A stretch of DNA of 64,000 bases from JAIBBV01 sp044347745 (GTDB lineage: Bacteria; Bdellovibrionota_C; UBA2361; JAFLCA01): positions 1 to 64,000 of the forward strand of contig JBIKUD010000008.1 of assembly GCA_044347745.1 (NCBI GenBank), written 5' to 3'. The position numbers were made by a program, and so were the translations under genes. Shown in pieces: positions 41,555 to 51,900 of the stretch. The number at the start of each line of letters is the position of its first letter. Position 1 is the stretch's first letter. The notes under the pieces were generated by a model. The model saw only the letters and a list, made by a program, of their open reading frames with translations. It was not told the DNA's origin and ran no database searches.

Positions 41555-43576
41555 GTGACAAAAATTGACCCCATCGCAGCCAATGAAATGTCTGTATCAA
41601 AAAGTTATTTTGCTGGGTTTTCTCGAGTTCAGCTTGTCTTATTTTGGCTCTGCGTTGCGGTTGGATTAGCGCTGCGTTGGATAGGACTTGATGAAAGACC
41701 GTTTCATCATGATGAATCGTTGCATGGAATGTACGGGAAGTATTTTTTTGATTGGCCAGAGCACAATTACTACAAATACTCTCCAATGCTGCATGGGCCT
41801 TTCCTCTACAATATGTTGCGGGTTGTCTACAATACGCTCGGTGAAAGTGATTGGGCGGCTCGTGCGCCCATTGCGCTTGTAGGAAGTGCACTGCTGTTTG
41901 TTCCACTCTTGTTTCGTCGCTGGCTTAGCGTAGGCAGCGTGCTCGTGCTTACCGCCACTGTGTCTCTCTCTCCAACCCTAGTGTATTGGTCCCGATTTTT
42001 GCGTGAGGATACGCTTATTCTTGCGTTGATGGCCTTAATGCTATTTGCGGTCACAGAAATGCGCGCGCCTCTTAAAGCGTTCTGGTTCATTCTCGCTTTT
42101 ACATTGCAGTTTTGTATTAAAGAAAATGCTTATGTGACTTTAGCTATTTTACTTGGCTACCTTGTTTTTGAGCATTTGTATGCATTATGGAAATTGGACG
42201 ATAAAAATTCATTAGTCCGTTCGATGTTTCGATATGTGTCTCAGCACAAAGTTGCAACTTTCGTTGCGTGTGCGGTTAGTACCTTTATTTATTGTTATCT
42301 CTACAGCGCTGGTTTTCGCTACTCTCAGGGAATTCTCGATGGTCTGTATCGTGAGAGCATTGTGTACTGGATGCATCACCACAACATCGAACGTATCAGC
42401 GGGCCGTTTTTGTTTCATTTCTACATGCTGTCTTGGTATGAGAGCTTGTTTGTTCTGGCCTTCTTGGCGCACCTCTACTTCTTTTATAGAGCTGCTTCAA
42501 TGCCAGTACGCGCACTCGCTGCCGCCACTTTAATTTTTGCCTTAACCCTGGGTATTTGGGTATCGACCAACATGGGCGTTGGAGTCCAAGCTACAGGTTC
42601 TTTCTTGGACCCAACTAGTATTAACTTTCTTGTATGGAAGTTTTTTAAACTGAAAGACGGCTATGATTTAGTCGGACTTATCATATTTTTGGTTCATCCG
42701 TTTATTGTCACAGTGGTGCATCTTAACCGTGGTGAAAGGGCGCTCGCATTTTTTGGCTACTTCTTTACCGCCACACTTTTTACCTACAGCTATTTAGGCG
42801 AGAAGGTACCTTGGTTGTCTGTTTACCCATTTGTGTCAGGACTGGCCTACTTTGCGTTGTTTTTTGAATCTGTGCTCGCCAAGTTTGACGTGGGCTATTG
42901 GTCTGAATGCAGCACTGCCGCATTGCTACGCAATTTTGGTATTCTATGCTCGCTTCTTGGATTATGGTTCTTGGTAGAGTCTGGGGAGGTAGCCGAGCTG
43001 TGGTGGGTCTTTTCTGGCCTTGTTTTTGTGTTCGCCGCTAACGCCGCTCAATCGGCAGGCATGCTCGGCTCGTATAATGCGGCGCGTTTTGGTTTTGCGG
43101 TGCTGGCTCTTTTTATGCTGAGAGCCTCAGTATTAACAAACTTTGTATATGCCGGAGATGCACGAGAGTATATTTCTCAAGTGCATACTACCAAAGAATT
43201 TCACACCATCATGAAGGCTCTTCAAACTGAGATAAACAGCGAGCTTAGGGGCTATCGGCCTTCGGTTTTTGTAACGGGGGAAGCTACCTGGCCTTCAACT
43301 TGGTATATGCGTCATTATCCAAACGAATATAAGTTTACCGCAGCAACCGCTGATTACCCGTCATTTAATTATCTGGTGCTTGATTGGAAAGAAGGTGAGC
43401 GTCCTGCTGGTATTCCCGAGCACTTTAGGGTGCTGAAGATCAACTTGCGTGGCTGGTGGGTTCCTGACTTTCGGGAAATGACCCTCAAGAGATTTTTAGC
43501 TTATGCGCTCAATCGCACTCCCTGGGGGCCAACAGGATATTCCTACGTTAACTTGGTGGTAAACCCGGCAAAATAA
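41555..43576 (+). CDS. Agl23/GT39-like integral membrane glycosyltransferase
   Basis: 673 residues from a GTG with a GGAG site eight to ten bases upstream; a GTG at 41531 adds eight. A dozen or so membrane helices. The first external loop has HHDESLHGMYG and YYKYSPMLHGP, hallmarks of the TIGR03663 family and of PMT_2-like GT-C enzymes, whose Asp/Glu is catalytic. Such enzymes transfer sugars from polyprenyl phosphates on the periplasmic side. Follows the GT2 gene at 50 bp in the same operon, with the BPL_N gene 10 bp downstream. Confidence 0.8.
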   Translation: MTKIDPIAANEMSVSKSYFAGFSRVQLVLFWLCVAVGLALRWIGLDERPFHHDESLHGMYGKYFFDWPEHNYYKYSPMLHGPFLYNMLRVVYNTLGESDWAARAPIALVGSALLFVPLLFRRWLSVGSVLVLTATVSLSPTLVYWSRFLREDTLILALMALMLFAVTEMRAPLKAFWFILAFTLQFCIKENAYVTLAILLGYLVFEHLYALWKLDDKNSLVRSMFRYVSQHKVATFVACAVSTFIYCYLYSAGFRYSQGILDGLYRESIVYWMHHHNIERISGPFLFHFYMLSWYESLFVLAFLAHLYFFYRAASMPVRALAAATLIFALTLGIWVSTNMGVGVQATGSFLDPTSINFLVWKFFKLKDGYDLVGLIIFLVHPFIVTVVHLNRGERALAFFGYFFTATLFTYSYLGEKVPWLSVYPFVSGLAYFALFFESVLAKFDVGYWSECSTAALLRNFGILCSLLGLWFLVESGEVAELWWVFSGLVFVFAANAAQSAGMLGSYNAARFGFAVLALFMLRASVLTNFVYAGDAREYISQVHTTKEFHTIMKALQTEINSELRGYRPSVFVTGEATWPSTWYMRHYPNEYKFTAATADYPSFNYLVLDWKEGERPAGIPEHFRVLKINLRGWWVPDFREMTLKRFLAYALNRTPWGPTGYSYVNLVVNPAK

Positions 43577-43586
43577 GCGAGGGATT

Positions 43587-44303
43587 TTGCGCGCATTATT
43601 CTACTATGATGAAGGTATAAGCGAATGGTCGAGGAAGTATCTTCCGCAAGCCATGCAAGATTCTTTGGGTGGAAAAGGCATGGAAGTAGCTACCATTCTT
43701 GCCGACCAAATTATTGCTGGCGACCTTGATTCAGCTCAGTTGCTTATTATGCCTGGCGGTGCTGATAGGCCCTACATTAAAAAATTAGGCGCTGAGGGCT
43801 GTCGCCAAATTCGGCGCTTTGTCAGTTCTGGTGGTACCTATTTGGGGATATGTGCAGGGGCATATTTTGCAGCATCTAAAATTGAGTGGAATACAGGAGC
43901 GCCAGGTTCAATTTGTGCAGAGCGTGATCTTAAGTTTTTTTCAGGTAAAGCCATAGGTCCGTTGACAGGACCTGGCTCCTATCAGGCAGATTCTGAAATG
44001 GGGGCGCGAGTGCTCAGGCTTCACAGCCCAGATGGAGCCAGTTTTGCCTCATACTATAATGGCGGCTGTTGGTTTGAGCCAAATGGTGAAAGTTATGAGC
44101 CGATTGCATTTTTCACGGACTATAAAAACCGTTTGGCCGTGGTGAAAGGTGCTGTGGGGAAGGGCCGGGTAGTCCTCAGTGGTGTGCACCCTGAATTTTC
44201 GCCTGCAATGTTGGGCCCGCAACATGCGTGTTACCCAGAACTAAAAGCCCGCGATGCACAAAGGGCAGCGCTTTGGGTACGGATATGTGATGCTCTACAA
44301 TGA
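43587..44303 (+). CDS. BPL_N domain, GATase1-like protein
   Basis: 238 residues from a TTG with a GAGGGA site. IMPGGADRPY and YLGICAGAYFA (Cys 89) match the biotin-protein-ligase N-terminal domain, a class I glutamine-amidotransferase-like fold of unknown reaction; GKGRVVLSGVHPEF supplies the His-x-Glu typical of the triad. Here it is a free protein without a ligase domain. Last gene of the GT2 and Agl23-like operon. Role in glycosylation not established. Confidence 0.75.
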   Translation: MRALFYYDEGISEWSRKYLPQAMQDSLGGKGMEVATILADQIIAGDLDSAQLLIMPGGADRPYIKKLGAEGCRQIRRFVSSGGTYLGICAGAYFAASKIEWNTGAPGSICAERDLKFFSGKAIGPLTGPGSYQADSEMGARVLRLHSPDGASFASYYNGGCWFEPNGESYEPIAFFTDYKNRLAVVKGAVGKGRVVLSGVHPEFSPAMLGPQHACYPELKARDAQRAALWVRICDALQ

Positions 44304-44321
44304 ATGAGCGACGGGTGACAA

Positions 44322-46376
44322 TTAGGGCACGTACACCTTGTATTCCTTGCTTCGCACTATCTCCTTGAGGCAGCTGAATTGATTGCTTTGTAGGGACGGG
44401 TAGGCCTTTTTTTCAAGTGGGCCGAGCACAATATACGTTATACGTTCACGACGGGCCAAGGTTCGAATATTTTCGCAATTGGGGTCAGTGTATATTTGAT
44501 TCGTAACTTCCGTGCGTCGATTTACTTCAGCGTAATCTTTGCTGAGTAAATTTACATGATTCGTCCATCCCAAATAGGCTGGTTTGCCTGAGAGAGTGGC
44601 CACGTGCGTAGTAAAGTCGTACGCAGGTCCTTGTGCTTCAAGTACAGTGCCAAATCTACTGCGCTCTAAGATTTGGATGGTAGTGGCTGCCCCAGGAAAG
44701 CGTTTGTCTATTTCGCTTAGGCCTTGAGCGAGTGGTATCACATCGTGAGCACTCGATTTTCTCACCTGAATGGTGCTGGTGAAAAAGCCGGTCATGAGGG
44801 CAATCAAAGTTACTAATATGGGAATTCTTGGAATATCTTTAATCTCGCCTAACCAGGGCATAAGCCAGGTAGAGGTGCGCCATAAGGCGAAGACATGCAG
44901 TGGCAGCCATGCAGCAGTGTAGGCTTTAAATACCGTATTCATTCTTTCAACATCGCCACCATACGAGTCGTCGAAAAAGAAAAGTTCTGGAAATATAATC
45001 AGAAAGAGCCCAAGTACGCCCAGTGTCTCAAGCACGATAGCATCAATGCTGAGGGCAGATTTAGTTTGTTGTCGTAGTCGCCAAATGTTCAGCGCGAAAG
45101 CCACGAGTAGTAAATAAAGTGCTTTATTCGCTGCCAAGCTGGGAATAATAAATATTAGGCATAAAGTCATCCATCCCCAGGTGCGTGAGCTGAGAATTGT
45201 TGCACTGAGTATGAGAAAAAGTGGAAATCCCCAATGACGCAGCAAATCCTGCACACTTGAGTGGCCTATGCTGCTTGTGACCGGTCGAAGAGGCATATCG
45301 CCGGGCAAAATATTGCGAGAGGAAGCAAACAGACTAATTCCAAGAAAGAGGATAAGGAGCGAGGCGCTCGCTAATTTTAAATCAGCGAAATCTTTAAGGC
45401 TTGGGCGCAGGCTCCATACGTACCCCAATCGTGTGGTCAAGCGAGGAAGTAGGAAAAAAAGCACGCCAATTCCACACAGTATGAGCCAAACTGGAACCTC
45501 CCAAGCGTTGGCGTTGTAGAGCCAAAGGGGAGGGATTACAAAAACGCTGATACCGATAAAAAAACGCCAAGCATTTTCGGTGGTTTGTTTTAAGAGTGTG
45601 TGTAGCGCCACTATACACAAAGGAGTTACGCTTAAGTTCAAATAGTGAGGGTGTGCGTCGCCAAGTAGAAACGACCACGCAGGAAATTCATTGATGGTTC
45701 CGGGAATAACCCGTGACGGGCCCCACCAGTTTTTGTCGGCTTTTAGGAAGAATAAGACACCTTCAATATTCGAACCAAGCGCGATTAACGTGCTTGATGC
45801 CAGTGCAAAGAGGGGAGAAAATTTTGCGATATCCCGCAGAATCAAAAAACAAAAAGTTAAAAAGAAACTAAGAGAGAGTGCAACGAGGGAATGGTAAACC
45901 TCCCAGGTTTGGAGCCCGAATAGTGCATGCAGTACATGCCCAAAACGATACCAATAAAAATAATAATTGAGCGGGGTCTCCGCCATCCAAGGCTCAAGCG
46001 GGATAATAGGAGAGTGAACTGCCGAGGCAACTAGGGCATAGTCTCTTAAACGTTCGCCCATCTGGTAAAAGTCTGGCCAACGGAGACAGAGGGAATAAAG
46101 GGCTGCATAACTTATTATCCAGAGAAGCAGCGGCAAGCCCTCGCGCTGAAGGTTCAGCTGTGCCCGCTTCCTATATGGATTTGTAAGAAAGTGTATTATC
46201 GCAATACCAAGCATCCAAAACACCGCGTACGATACCGGATTTGGGATACCCATGCTGCCGAAGGGGAATGCGAGGATGGGCACAGTGAGCAGGGTTAAGA
46301 CCGCAGTTAGAAAGGCTGGGAGGCGTAACAAAAATGCGACGAATGTTGCGGTGCTAACACCGAGTATTATTTCCAT
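44322..46376 (-). CDS. DUF2298 (YYY) integral membrane protein
   Basis: 684 residues with about a dozen or more membrane helices. ETPLNYYFYWYRFGH, GDAHPHYL and a Glu/Asn-containing SNIEGVLFF segment are DUF2298 signatures. The family is a GT-C-like group of unknown activity, found mainly in Chloroflexi and archaea. The last 60 residues have a soluble domain (REYKVYV ending). Converges on the BPL_N gene with 18 bp between. Probably polyprenyl-sugar related, by fold and context. Confidence 0.75.
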   Translation of the reverse strand: MEIILGVSTATFVAFLLRLPAFLTAVLTLLTVPILAFPFGSMGIPNPVSYAVFWMLGIAIIHFLTNPYRKRAQLNLQREGLPLLLWIISYAALYSLCLRWPDFYQMGERLRDYALVASAVHSPIIPLEPWMAETPLNYYFYWYRFGHVLHALFGLQTWEVYHSLVALSLSFFLTFCFLILRDIAKFSPLFALASSTLIALGSNIEGVLFFLKADKNWWGPSRVIPGTINEFPAWSFLLGDAHPHYLNLSVTPLCIVALHTLLKQTTENAWRFFIGISVFVIPPLWLYNANAWEVPVWLILCGIGVLFFLLPRLTTRLGYVWSLRPSLKDFADLKLASASLLILFLGISLFASSRNILPGDMPLRPVTSSIGHSSVQDLLRHWGFPLFLILSATILSSRTWGWMTLCLIFIIPSLAANKALYLLLVAFALNIWRLRQQTKSALSIDAIVLETLGVLGLFLIIFPELFFFDDSYGGDVERMNTVFKAYTAAWLPLHVFALWRTSTWLMPWLGEIKDIPRIPILVTLIALMTGFFTSTIQVRKSSAHDVIPLAQGLSEIDKRFPGAATTIQILERSRFGTVLEAQGPAYDFTTHVATLSGKPAYLGWTNHVNLLSKDYAEVNRRTEVTNQIYTDPNCENIRTLARRERITYIVLGPLEKKAYPSLQSNQFSCLKEIVRSKEYKVYVP

Positions 46377-46642
46377 GGGCGGAGTATTTAGTAAATTTTA
46401 ATGTGCTTGCCGTCATAGTACGAGCTGAGCCGCATTGGTTAATTCAAGTATTTTTAGAATTCGTTGCCCCCGGAGGGAAAATAAACAGTTAACCTAAAAA
46501 GTCATCAAAAAGGAGCTTTAACTATACCTGATAACAAAAGCACTCATCCATGGGTAGTTTTGGGTTGCGAGAAGGACGAGTTCTTCAGGAAAGGCTTATG
46601 CCTTTGCCTCCAAGTAAAGAAGCCGCAATACCAAACTGCGAG

Positions 46643-47800
46643 TTAGTAACTCGGTTCTTGCTGTGACTCTGCTGCTCTTTGAATGGCCTCCAGGAACCGT
46701 CTTCGAATTTCTTCGCGGCGTTCATCTAAAGACGAATCTGCCTCTGGGTGGGTTACAGAATCGAAGGTTTGTTGGTGGTTTGCGAGAGCGCTTTGCGGTT
46801 CGCGAGCTTCAAATAGAGGCGCAGGGTTTGTCTGTTCCGGGGTTTTAAATTGAAGTAGGGAGTCTGGTTTTAAGAAAGCTGTTTGTATTGCATCACGGAT
46901 GTCTGCCGGAAAATAATCTTCCTTTAAGCCTTCATCTTGCTGAGGCACTTCTTCCTGTTTCGGCAACACAAAGGTAGGCGCTTTGGAGTCAGTTTGTGGA
47001 CCGCTCAGAAGATAGGGATGTTTGTAGAGCGTAATGGCCAGACTTAAGGTTATTGTAAAGGCAAGTAAGCTTGCCAAAAGTGTGACGTGAGATTTCACTT
47101 CAGGCTTTTTGATTGCGGCACTGAGGCCGGAGAGGTTTTCCTCCCTCAGTTTATTTATCAAATCGTTGTTCTTCGTTGCGTCACTTCCGAAACCAATGGT
47201 AGCCGAGCGAGGTCTTTCAAGTTGTACTCGACTGATATACTCATTCTCAATCCAACTTTGAGGGCGATCTGAGAGCTGGGTTATAACAATAATGGACTGG
47301 GTTTTTGCCACAAATTTGACCATTCGGTCGGCAAACTCCTCCCTGCGCTGTTCTGAAAGACCCTTAAACGGGTCACTAAGTACATGCACCGTTTCTGGCT
47401 GCGCTTCGAGTGCTATAAGCCTTAGAATGCGTTGCTGTTCCAGCGAAAGTTCGGTGCAGCGCCTTTTTTGGAGCCCACCAAGTCCATTGGTGAGAAGTAG
47501 GCGTTCGCACTGAGCAGCGTCAATTTGAAATTCTGCAAGATACTCCTGAGTTGAGCCCAGGTAACTTGGGGCAAAATCAGAACCAATTCCAAAATGATTG
47601 CAGGGAGTGCTCGCAAAAGGGGTCTGCCCCAAGAGTACTGAGAATTGGCCTGACTGCGAGGTGCCTAGGAGTGCTGCTTCATATTGGGAGCGGTCTGACT
47701 GATGCCCACGAAAAACGGTGATACGCCCAGGGAGACAGTTGATGCGCCTCTCAATTTCGCCATTCTTTTTAAGTTTAAATATCTCTAATGATGGGCGCAT
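46643..47800 (-). CDS. Degenerate ABC-ATPase-like domain anchored in the membrane
   Basis: About 385 residues from the ATG at 47800 (a GTG at 47806 adds two). Residues about 8-195 have ABC-ATPase layout but broken motifs: Walker A replaced by RGHQSDRSQY, signature LSLEQQ (canonical LSGGQ) near 118-123, Walker B VHVLSDPF with no catalytic Glu, and Gln in place of the switch His in VITQ. Then a linker, one transmembrane helix (about 238-260) and a 125-residue charged periplasmic tail. So probably a non-hydrolysing pseudo-ATPase that scaffolds a membrane complex. No permease or true ATPase partner nearby. Unusual architecture. Confidence 0.6.
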   Translation of the reverse strand: MRPSLEIFKLKKNGEIERRINCLPGRITVFRGHQSDRSQYEAALLGTSQSGQFSVLLGQTPFASTPCNHFGIGSDFAPSYLGSTQEYLAEFQIDAAQCERLLLTNGLGGLQKRRCTELSLEQQRILRLIALEAQPETVHVLSDPFKGLSEQRREEFADRMVKFVAKTQSIIVITQLSDRPQSWIENEYISRVQLERPRSATIGFGSDATKNNDLINKLREENLSGLSAAIKKPEVKSHVTLLASLLAFTITLSLAITLYKHPYLLSGPQTDSKAPTFVLPKQEEVPQQDEGLKEDYFPADIRDAIQTAFLKPDSLLQFKTPEQTNPAPLFEAREPQSALANHQQTFDSVTHPEADSSLDERREEIRRRFLEAIQRAAESQQEPSY

Positions 47801-48081
47801 AGACACTTCAATTCAGTAGTTAAATGCCGGAAGAGACAAGTGGTCAATCTTCTTAATATGGCTGGTGGGCCACCTTACGTTACCTTGAGTGAGCCTCTCC
47901 CCTCAAATATCGGTACGTAGTTTTGAGAGCATAAGGCAGGCGTTTAGAACGACGTTGTAGTTTGTGGCTGGTTGCGGGCCAAGGTTATGAAAATATGTAA
48001 AAATGCCGAATCATTGAGAGATGCATAGATTGCGCCGCAAACAAAAGCGCTGAAGCGGGGCGACGAGGAACTAGGTTTTTC

Positions 48082-48939
48082 ATGTGCAAGTTCACATTTT
48101 TTGAAATAGCTCAGGGCATGTTGCATATTAATCGATGCTTTTTCCTTTTCATGCTGATGTTGTTTTTTGCCGACCGGGCCCAGGCTGAAGTTCGCTTCGG
48201 TCCTTTTAGCTGGGCGCCAGATGAAAAATCATTAGTTGTTGTTTCTCCTGCGCCAGAGCGTGCCGGCGTGTTTATCGGTTACGATGCACAAAGTGAGAAC
48301 GCCCAACAACTTAGTTTATCGCGATTTTTTAAGGGGCTAGGGTTAAGCCTCTTTCTGGCATTCGACACCAAGCGTCATCAATTTACTGAGATTATATTTG
48401 GAAATGGCAAAAGATACCCCATCATGGGCGGAGTGACATTGCGAATTGGTTCTTTGCGAGTCGGAATTAATGCAGTTACTGGTCACACCCAAGAAGCGTA
48501 TTGGTCAATCTCAGTCGAGTCGAAGGAAAAGCCTCGGATTGCAGGCTACTCAGGTTTGAGAGATCTTTTTTCGTATAGTGGGGCAACTGCGCTTTCCTAT
48601 TTGGAAGCAAATCAGATTTTGAGCAAAGAATGGTCCAGCTCTGTGCATGAATATGTGGTTAAAGACAAACACGAATTGTTTGTGGGCGGGCAGCCATTTA
48701 AGGGCGATGTGCTTGGAGTTACCTTGCCAATTTCAAACCCATGCTTAGACAGTGAAGTTCAGCTACAGACCACTGGGCCGGATGCTTCGATTGGCTCAAT
48801 CGCCGATTTTCTAGTGATTAGTTTAAGCGAATCAGTTTTACAGGTGTTTAGGCCTGCCGACGGAATGTTCGGTGTTATTCGAGCAAGTGGAGAGAAAGGC
48901 AAAGAAACGTGCACCTTTGTTCAAGTGCCAAATTCATAA
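48082..48939 (+). CDS. Exported protein of unknown function
   Basis: 285 residues. N-terminal signal peptide, hydrophobic core FFLFMLMLFF with cleavage likely after RAQA. A GGAACTAGG region six to seven bases upstream supports the ATG at 48082; the ATG at 48118 would give a shorter, more typical signal peptide. The mature part is beta-rich (SLFLAFDTKRHQFTEIIFG, VTLRIGSLRVGIN) with Cys near the end. No family recognised. Its last 19 bp overlap the 3' end of the convergent 1333-residue gene. Confidence 0.6.
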   Translation: MCKFTFFEIAQGMLHINRCFFLFMLMLFFADRAQAEVRFGPFSWAPDEKSLVVVSPAPERAGVFIGYDAQSENAQQLSLSRFFKGLGLSLFLAFDTKRHQFTEIIFGNGKRYPIMGGVTLRIGSLRVGINAVTGHTQEAYWSISVESKEKPRIAGYSGLRDLFSYSGATALSYLEANQILSKEWSSSVHEYVVKDKHELFVGGQPFKGDVLGVTLPISNPCLDSEVQLQTTGPDASIGSIADFLVISLSESVLQVFRPADGMFGVIRASGEKGKETCTFVQVPNS

Positions 48940-51900
48940 ATTCGCACACCTCCACTTTGCATGCGTAATTTGAAGAGTCCGGGGTTCTCCGTAAATTTTC
49001 GTAAACCGACAGAGTTATAGGTTCCATTCGCGTAGAGCTTTTGTTCCTCCGTTCCAATAATAATATAGCGAACGGCAAGAAGTTTTAGATATGTATGTGC
49101 AATCTCAAGATTGTCGCTTGAGTAAATGGCATTAATTGCCTGTATTCGCTCGTGTACAGCTTGCCGCGAAGTCCCGCGTTGCTGCACATGATACTCCCAG
49201 CCAAGAACTGTAGGCAGGCCAGTGTGCATCGAAAAGCGAGTGAAGTTTTGATAGCTCTGACCATAGGCTTCCAGAATAACGGGTGTTCCCTGCACATTAC
49301 GTCGCAGCCACTGGATGGCTTGGTATTCATGAAATGCATTTTCCTTTAGGTAGGCAGTGCCATTCAGAGTTGGACGTGGTCCATTAATTCGACGAAAAGA
49401 AGTCATGATATAGGCGTTATAAATTGAGCCCGCCATCACCACTAGAAAACAAATTCCGCTTGCAAAGACCACGAAGCAGCTAAAATATCGGCCGAGCAGC
49501 TTGTACCTTGCGCCTCGATTCTGAAGGAGTCTTGAAAAGAGAGTTGCATTTGCGATTCCTAATAATAGCCAGATTGCATTGTAAAATTTAAAGACTGTAT
49601 TCATGTGATCCATCAGAAAGCAGAGCTCGGCGAACGCCATGATGCACCCAGCGAGCCAAAGAGATAGAGCGCCGAAACGCTGACCGCGGCTACTTTTGCT
49701 GTTAAGAGCCAGCGCAGCCCCGAGAGCACAGAGGAAACATGAAACAGCAATAACGTCCCATGAAAGTGTTTGTGGTTGATGTGGCGAGCCAGCAGATAAG
49801 AGAAGTGGCGGGCTCATTAATATCAGTACGTAAAGAAAATTGCGAAGGCGCTTCCATCGGGAAACGTCTGAACGAGAACTCAAAAGAAGCTGCAAGAAAA
49901 CACCACAAGGAATAACCAGCCAATGTCCGAGATGACGCAAAATCTGATTAAGATTATTAAGTTCGAATGGGTGGTTGTATCCAAAGTGAGGCGTAAGGTC
50001 GTTTGCAGAATTTAATTTAAATATAACCAGAAATGGCAGCGCACCAATGGCGAGTAATGAGCCGTCACGTAAAAGATCTGCGAAAGCGGAGGTAATGCGA
50101 GCTATCGCGCGCTTCGGATATCTACCGCGTGCGTGCATACAGGACGTATAGACCAGAATTATGCCAGTAAGTAGGCCATAGGAGATCGCATCCCAGGTGT
50201 TGGTAATAAAGATGAGGCCCAAAAGTATTCCGCAGAGAATTCGGTGTAAAATGAGCGTAGGACTGAGGTCAGCGGGTTCTGCTCGGAAAAAGCGTGCCAG
50301 AAATAATAAACTGGTCAGAATGACCGGTACAACGATTACATGCGCATGCAGGTCTGCAAATAAAAACGCCCAGAATGGATATTCAGTAATGCTCGGTTCG
50401 GTAAAGAGGCGAGAGCTTGCCCAGAATAAATCAAAGCTTTTTTTCTCGGCCTGCAAGGCAAGCAGTAAAACTTCAATGTTACTGCCCACCAACACAAGAA
50501 TTGTAAAACTAAGCGCTATAAGCGGTTTTTTGGTTAGGTAGGCAAGCAAGGAATACAGCGCCGAAATGCTTAACGCCGCAATGGTTGCCATACTCAAATT
50601 GTAGCCAATGGCACTGTCGACTCCACTCATTTTATGAAGGAGTGCCATCATGTATGAGCCAAAGTAATAATAGCGCATCGAGGAGCCCGCGGCCCACGGA
50701 TCTTGAGGAGGCAGAGTTTCAAGGCGGATAAAGTAATTTAGAAACCCAAAGTCCATGGGTTTTTCGCCCCAGAAAATTTCAGGCTGGAATGATCTTAGAA
50801 AAATAAAACCTGCAAATGAGAGCCAGAATAGGATGTCGAGCCTTAAGTACGACTTCAGCTTGGGAACAGTGATGAAATGAGACTTTCTATGTGCGAAATA
50901 ACCGAGGGTTAAGCCAAGCAAAGTTAATAAAGTAAATAACAGCCAGGCATTTGCTCCTGTTGAGCGCCAGAGATTGAAGCTGGTTCCAATCCATACAGTT
51001 CCAGATAACAATGCGAGGCCCAGCACTTTGTCGCATCCCGTGTCGGAATCTTGTTTCTGGGTAAATAAAATCCGAGTGAAGGTATTACCGAGAATCCCCA
51101 ACGCGACAAGGACCAGCACCCACAATGATATGGCAAGCGGTGTCGACTGACGTGACTGTGCCGTATGGGCATGAGCTGGGCCGTCACGTTTAAGCATATC
51201 GCTTCGGGTGGGAAGTGGAGCAAATGCGTACGGCTCAGAAAGACGTCGGGAAATTTGCTCTGTTCCGAGTCTTTCCGAATTTTTAAACACCAGCACTTTG
51301 GGATGGTCGTATACAGTGAGACTTTCGTCTGCCTTATCGTTATTCCATACGTAGCCAGCAAATGTAGGCCTTGTTTTTTGGCTATACACTAGTTCGTAGC
51401 CAAGAGCGCCACGAAAGAGCAATTGGAACATCTGTGTGCTGAGGGGGTATTCTTCAGGAATGCGAGGGATAGCTCCATATGACCGGGCAGTAGGCAAGAT
51501 AAGGTAGTCGGAACTGGCTAACTTTGTGGCGTACTGAGTTACTTTATCGGAATTATCGGGATGATATAACTGAAGCTCATGGTCTGCGCCTTCAAAAAGG
51601 TATTGGCGAGCATCGAGTCCTGGAAGGCTCAGTGGGAGCCTGTCATCCCAGTCAACTCCCAGTAGTTTTGAACCGGGGGCAATGTTTTGATAAATCCAAC
51701 GACTCGCGGTTTCATAGGCATGTGGCTCACTGTAAATTTGATAAAATCCGAACCACCGTACAAGTGAAATCGATACGACAAAACAGGGCACCAGTTTACC
51801 AATATTTTGGGTGATGCTGTTCTTTAGAAATCCCGTGGTGAATATCGCTGCCCAGATTGCAAACATGGGGTACAGAGGCAAAAGATATCGTGGAAACTTA

